A stretch of DNA of 27,714 nucleotides. It comes from a virus. The notes below the pieces were generated by a model. That model saw only the letters and a list, made by a program, of their open reading frames with translations. It was not told where the DNA came from and ran no database searches. The first letter of the stretch is position 1. Each line of letters begins with the position of its first letter. Location of the stretch: positions 1 to 27,714 of IMG/VR virus record IMGVR_UViG_3300022866_000036; one strand, written 5' to 3'. The translations under genes were made by a program, and so were the position numbers. Positions 27,032-27,714 of this stretch are shown in pieces.

Positions 27032-27714
27032 ATGCTCGCTTACTATAACGATCCAAAAATAAAGAATGACATTCTGTCACAATTAGCAGACCACGCGTCT
27101 GCGGATCAAATCGTAAAAGGCCAGTATTGGAAAAACGGCAAAGGCTGTGCAGTCGGGTGCACAATCCATTCTGGCAATCACATGGATTATGAAGATCGCT
27201 TTGGCATTCCTGTCATGCTGGCACGGCTTGAAGACCGCATTTTCGAGGGATTACCAAACGAAGCGGCAATGAAGTGGCCTACACGATTCATGTCTGCTAT
27301 TGAGCCCGGAGCTGACTTGTCACTGGTCGGTTGGAAATTTCAATATTGGTTACTGACTGACGAAGAAGTTAATCCCGGTATCAATCACCCTCTTGTCAAA
27401 GACAGTATTAAGCAATGTGCAGATGTTTTGATACCACTTACTAAGGGTCAACCTGTAGATCAAAAGGCTGCTAATGCTATGAATGCTGAGAGGAGTGCTG
27501 CGAGGAGTGCTGCGAGTGCTGCGTGGAGTGCTGCTGAGAGTGCTGAGAGTGCTGCTGAGAGTGCTGAGAGTGCTGCTGAGAGTGCTGAGAGTGCTGCGAG
27601 GAGTGCTGAGAGTGCTGCGAGTGCTGCGAGGAGTGCTGGGAGTGCTGCGAGGAGTGCTGAGAGTGCTGCGTGGAGTACTGCGAGGAGTGCTATGAATGCT
27701 GCGAGGAGTGCTGA
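27032..27714 (+). CDS. Conserved protein with long Ala/Ser repeat, C-terminus cut by window edge
   Basis: ATG at 27032, two bases after the previous stop; 227 codons are visible and the frame is open at the edge. Residues 1-150 are a conserved globular domain (MLAYYNDPKIKNDILSQLAD, GKGCAVGCTIHSGNHMDYED, RFGIPVMLARLEDRIFEGLP). From about residue 151 the protein turns into S-A-A-x-type repeats (RSAASAAWSAAESAESAAES), with x being E, R or W. Proteins with this conserved head and Ser/Ala/Glu/Arg repeats recur in phages and bacteria but have no established function. The repeat is probably a long helix. Confidence 0.8.
   Translation, partial: MLAYYNDPKIKNDILSQLADHASADQIVKGQYWKNGKGCAVGCTIHSGNHMDYEDRFGIPVMLARLEDRIFEGLPNEAAMKWPTRFMSAIEPGADLSLVGWKFQYWLLTDEEVNPGINHPLVKDSIKQCADVLIPLTKGQPVDQKAANAMNAERSAARSAASAAWSAAESAESAAESAESAAESAESAARSAESAASAARSAGSAARSAESAAWSTARSAMNAARSA
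27484..27714 (+). repeat. Degenerate GAGTGCTGC-type coding repeat
   Basis: Units built from GAGTGCTGC and GAGTGCTGA repeat to the window end. The clearest part, 27527-27589, is three perfect 21-bp copies of GAGTGCTGCTGAGAGTGCTG plus A, i.e. a seven-residue SAAESAE unit. Unit edges stay in frame. Such arrays change length easily and are prone to assembly error. Confidence 0.85.

Noticed and set aside
27483-27695. Leu/Arg/Val repeat frame at the right edge
   Set aside because: It is the shifted reading of the Ala/Ser repeat; the frame continuous with the conserved head domain is the real one.

Overview
The window is a bacteriophage genome fragment, most likely from a short-tailed (podovirus-type) phage with a P22-like capsid module. 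It has densely packed, mostly overlapping genes, a complete packaging-head-tail cassette, lambda-type recombination and replication genes, and many very small proteins. The host is probably an alphaproteobacterium, because the phage carries a GapR/DUF2312 gene, a family characteristic of that class. No integrase, lysis cassette, RNA polymerase or DNA polymerase is visible, so lifestyle is undecided. Both ends are cut: a membrane/coiled-coil protein at the left and an Ala/Ser-repeat protein at the right.

Layout. Everything from 1 to 22649 is on the minus strand; everything from 22767 to the right end is on the plus strand. The two blocks diverge from a 117-bp control region (22650-22766) that holds TTTGC/GCAAA inverted repeats, next to a Cro-like repressor gene. 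Reading the minus strand from the switch: Cro-like HTH, DUF1064 nuclease-like protein, a DnaA domain-IV-only protein, a replication initiator and a probable helicase-loader-like protein (22649-20368); then a run of small accessory genes including a DNA adenine methyltransferase, a DUF6378 protein, a GapR-like protein, a terminase-small-subunit/GapR chimera and a DUF2158 protein (20368-16406); then terminase small and large subunits, a small HTH protein, portal, scaffold, P22-type coat, head-tail adaptor, gp10-like tail hub, a series of Gly/Ala/Gln-rich probable ejection proteins and a tail fibre (16384-901); then three small proteins, two with membrane segments.

The plus-strand block encodes a homologous recombination module (ERF annealing protein, YqaJ/lambda-type exonuclease, SSB, HNH protein, NinB) among small unknown proteins.

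The most notable region is the replication locus. The initiator gene contains an array of about seven GTTGGTTA-type repeats spaced 11-12 bp. This spacing shifts through the reading frame, so the array looks like an origin (iterons) embedded in the gene as in lambda O. On the opposite strand, a good sigma70-type promoter (TTGACC-N17-TGTAAT) and a Rho-independent terminator bracket the start of the initiator gene. They would make an antisense RNA of about 175 nt covering its ribosome binding site. The initiator leader also contains a duplicated Shine-Dalgarno and an anti-Shine-Dalgarno. The second notable locus is a 65-aa protein whose first half copies the terminase small subunit HTH and whose second half copies the C-terminus of the phage's own GapR, and which lies between its two apparent parents.
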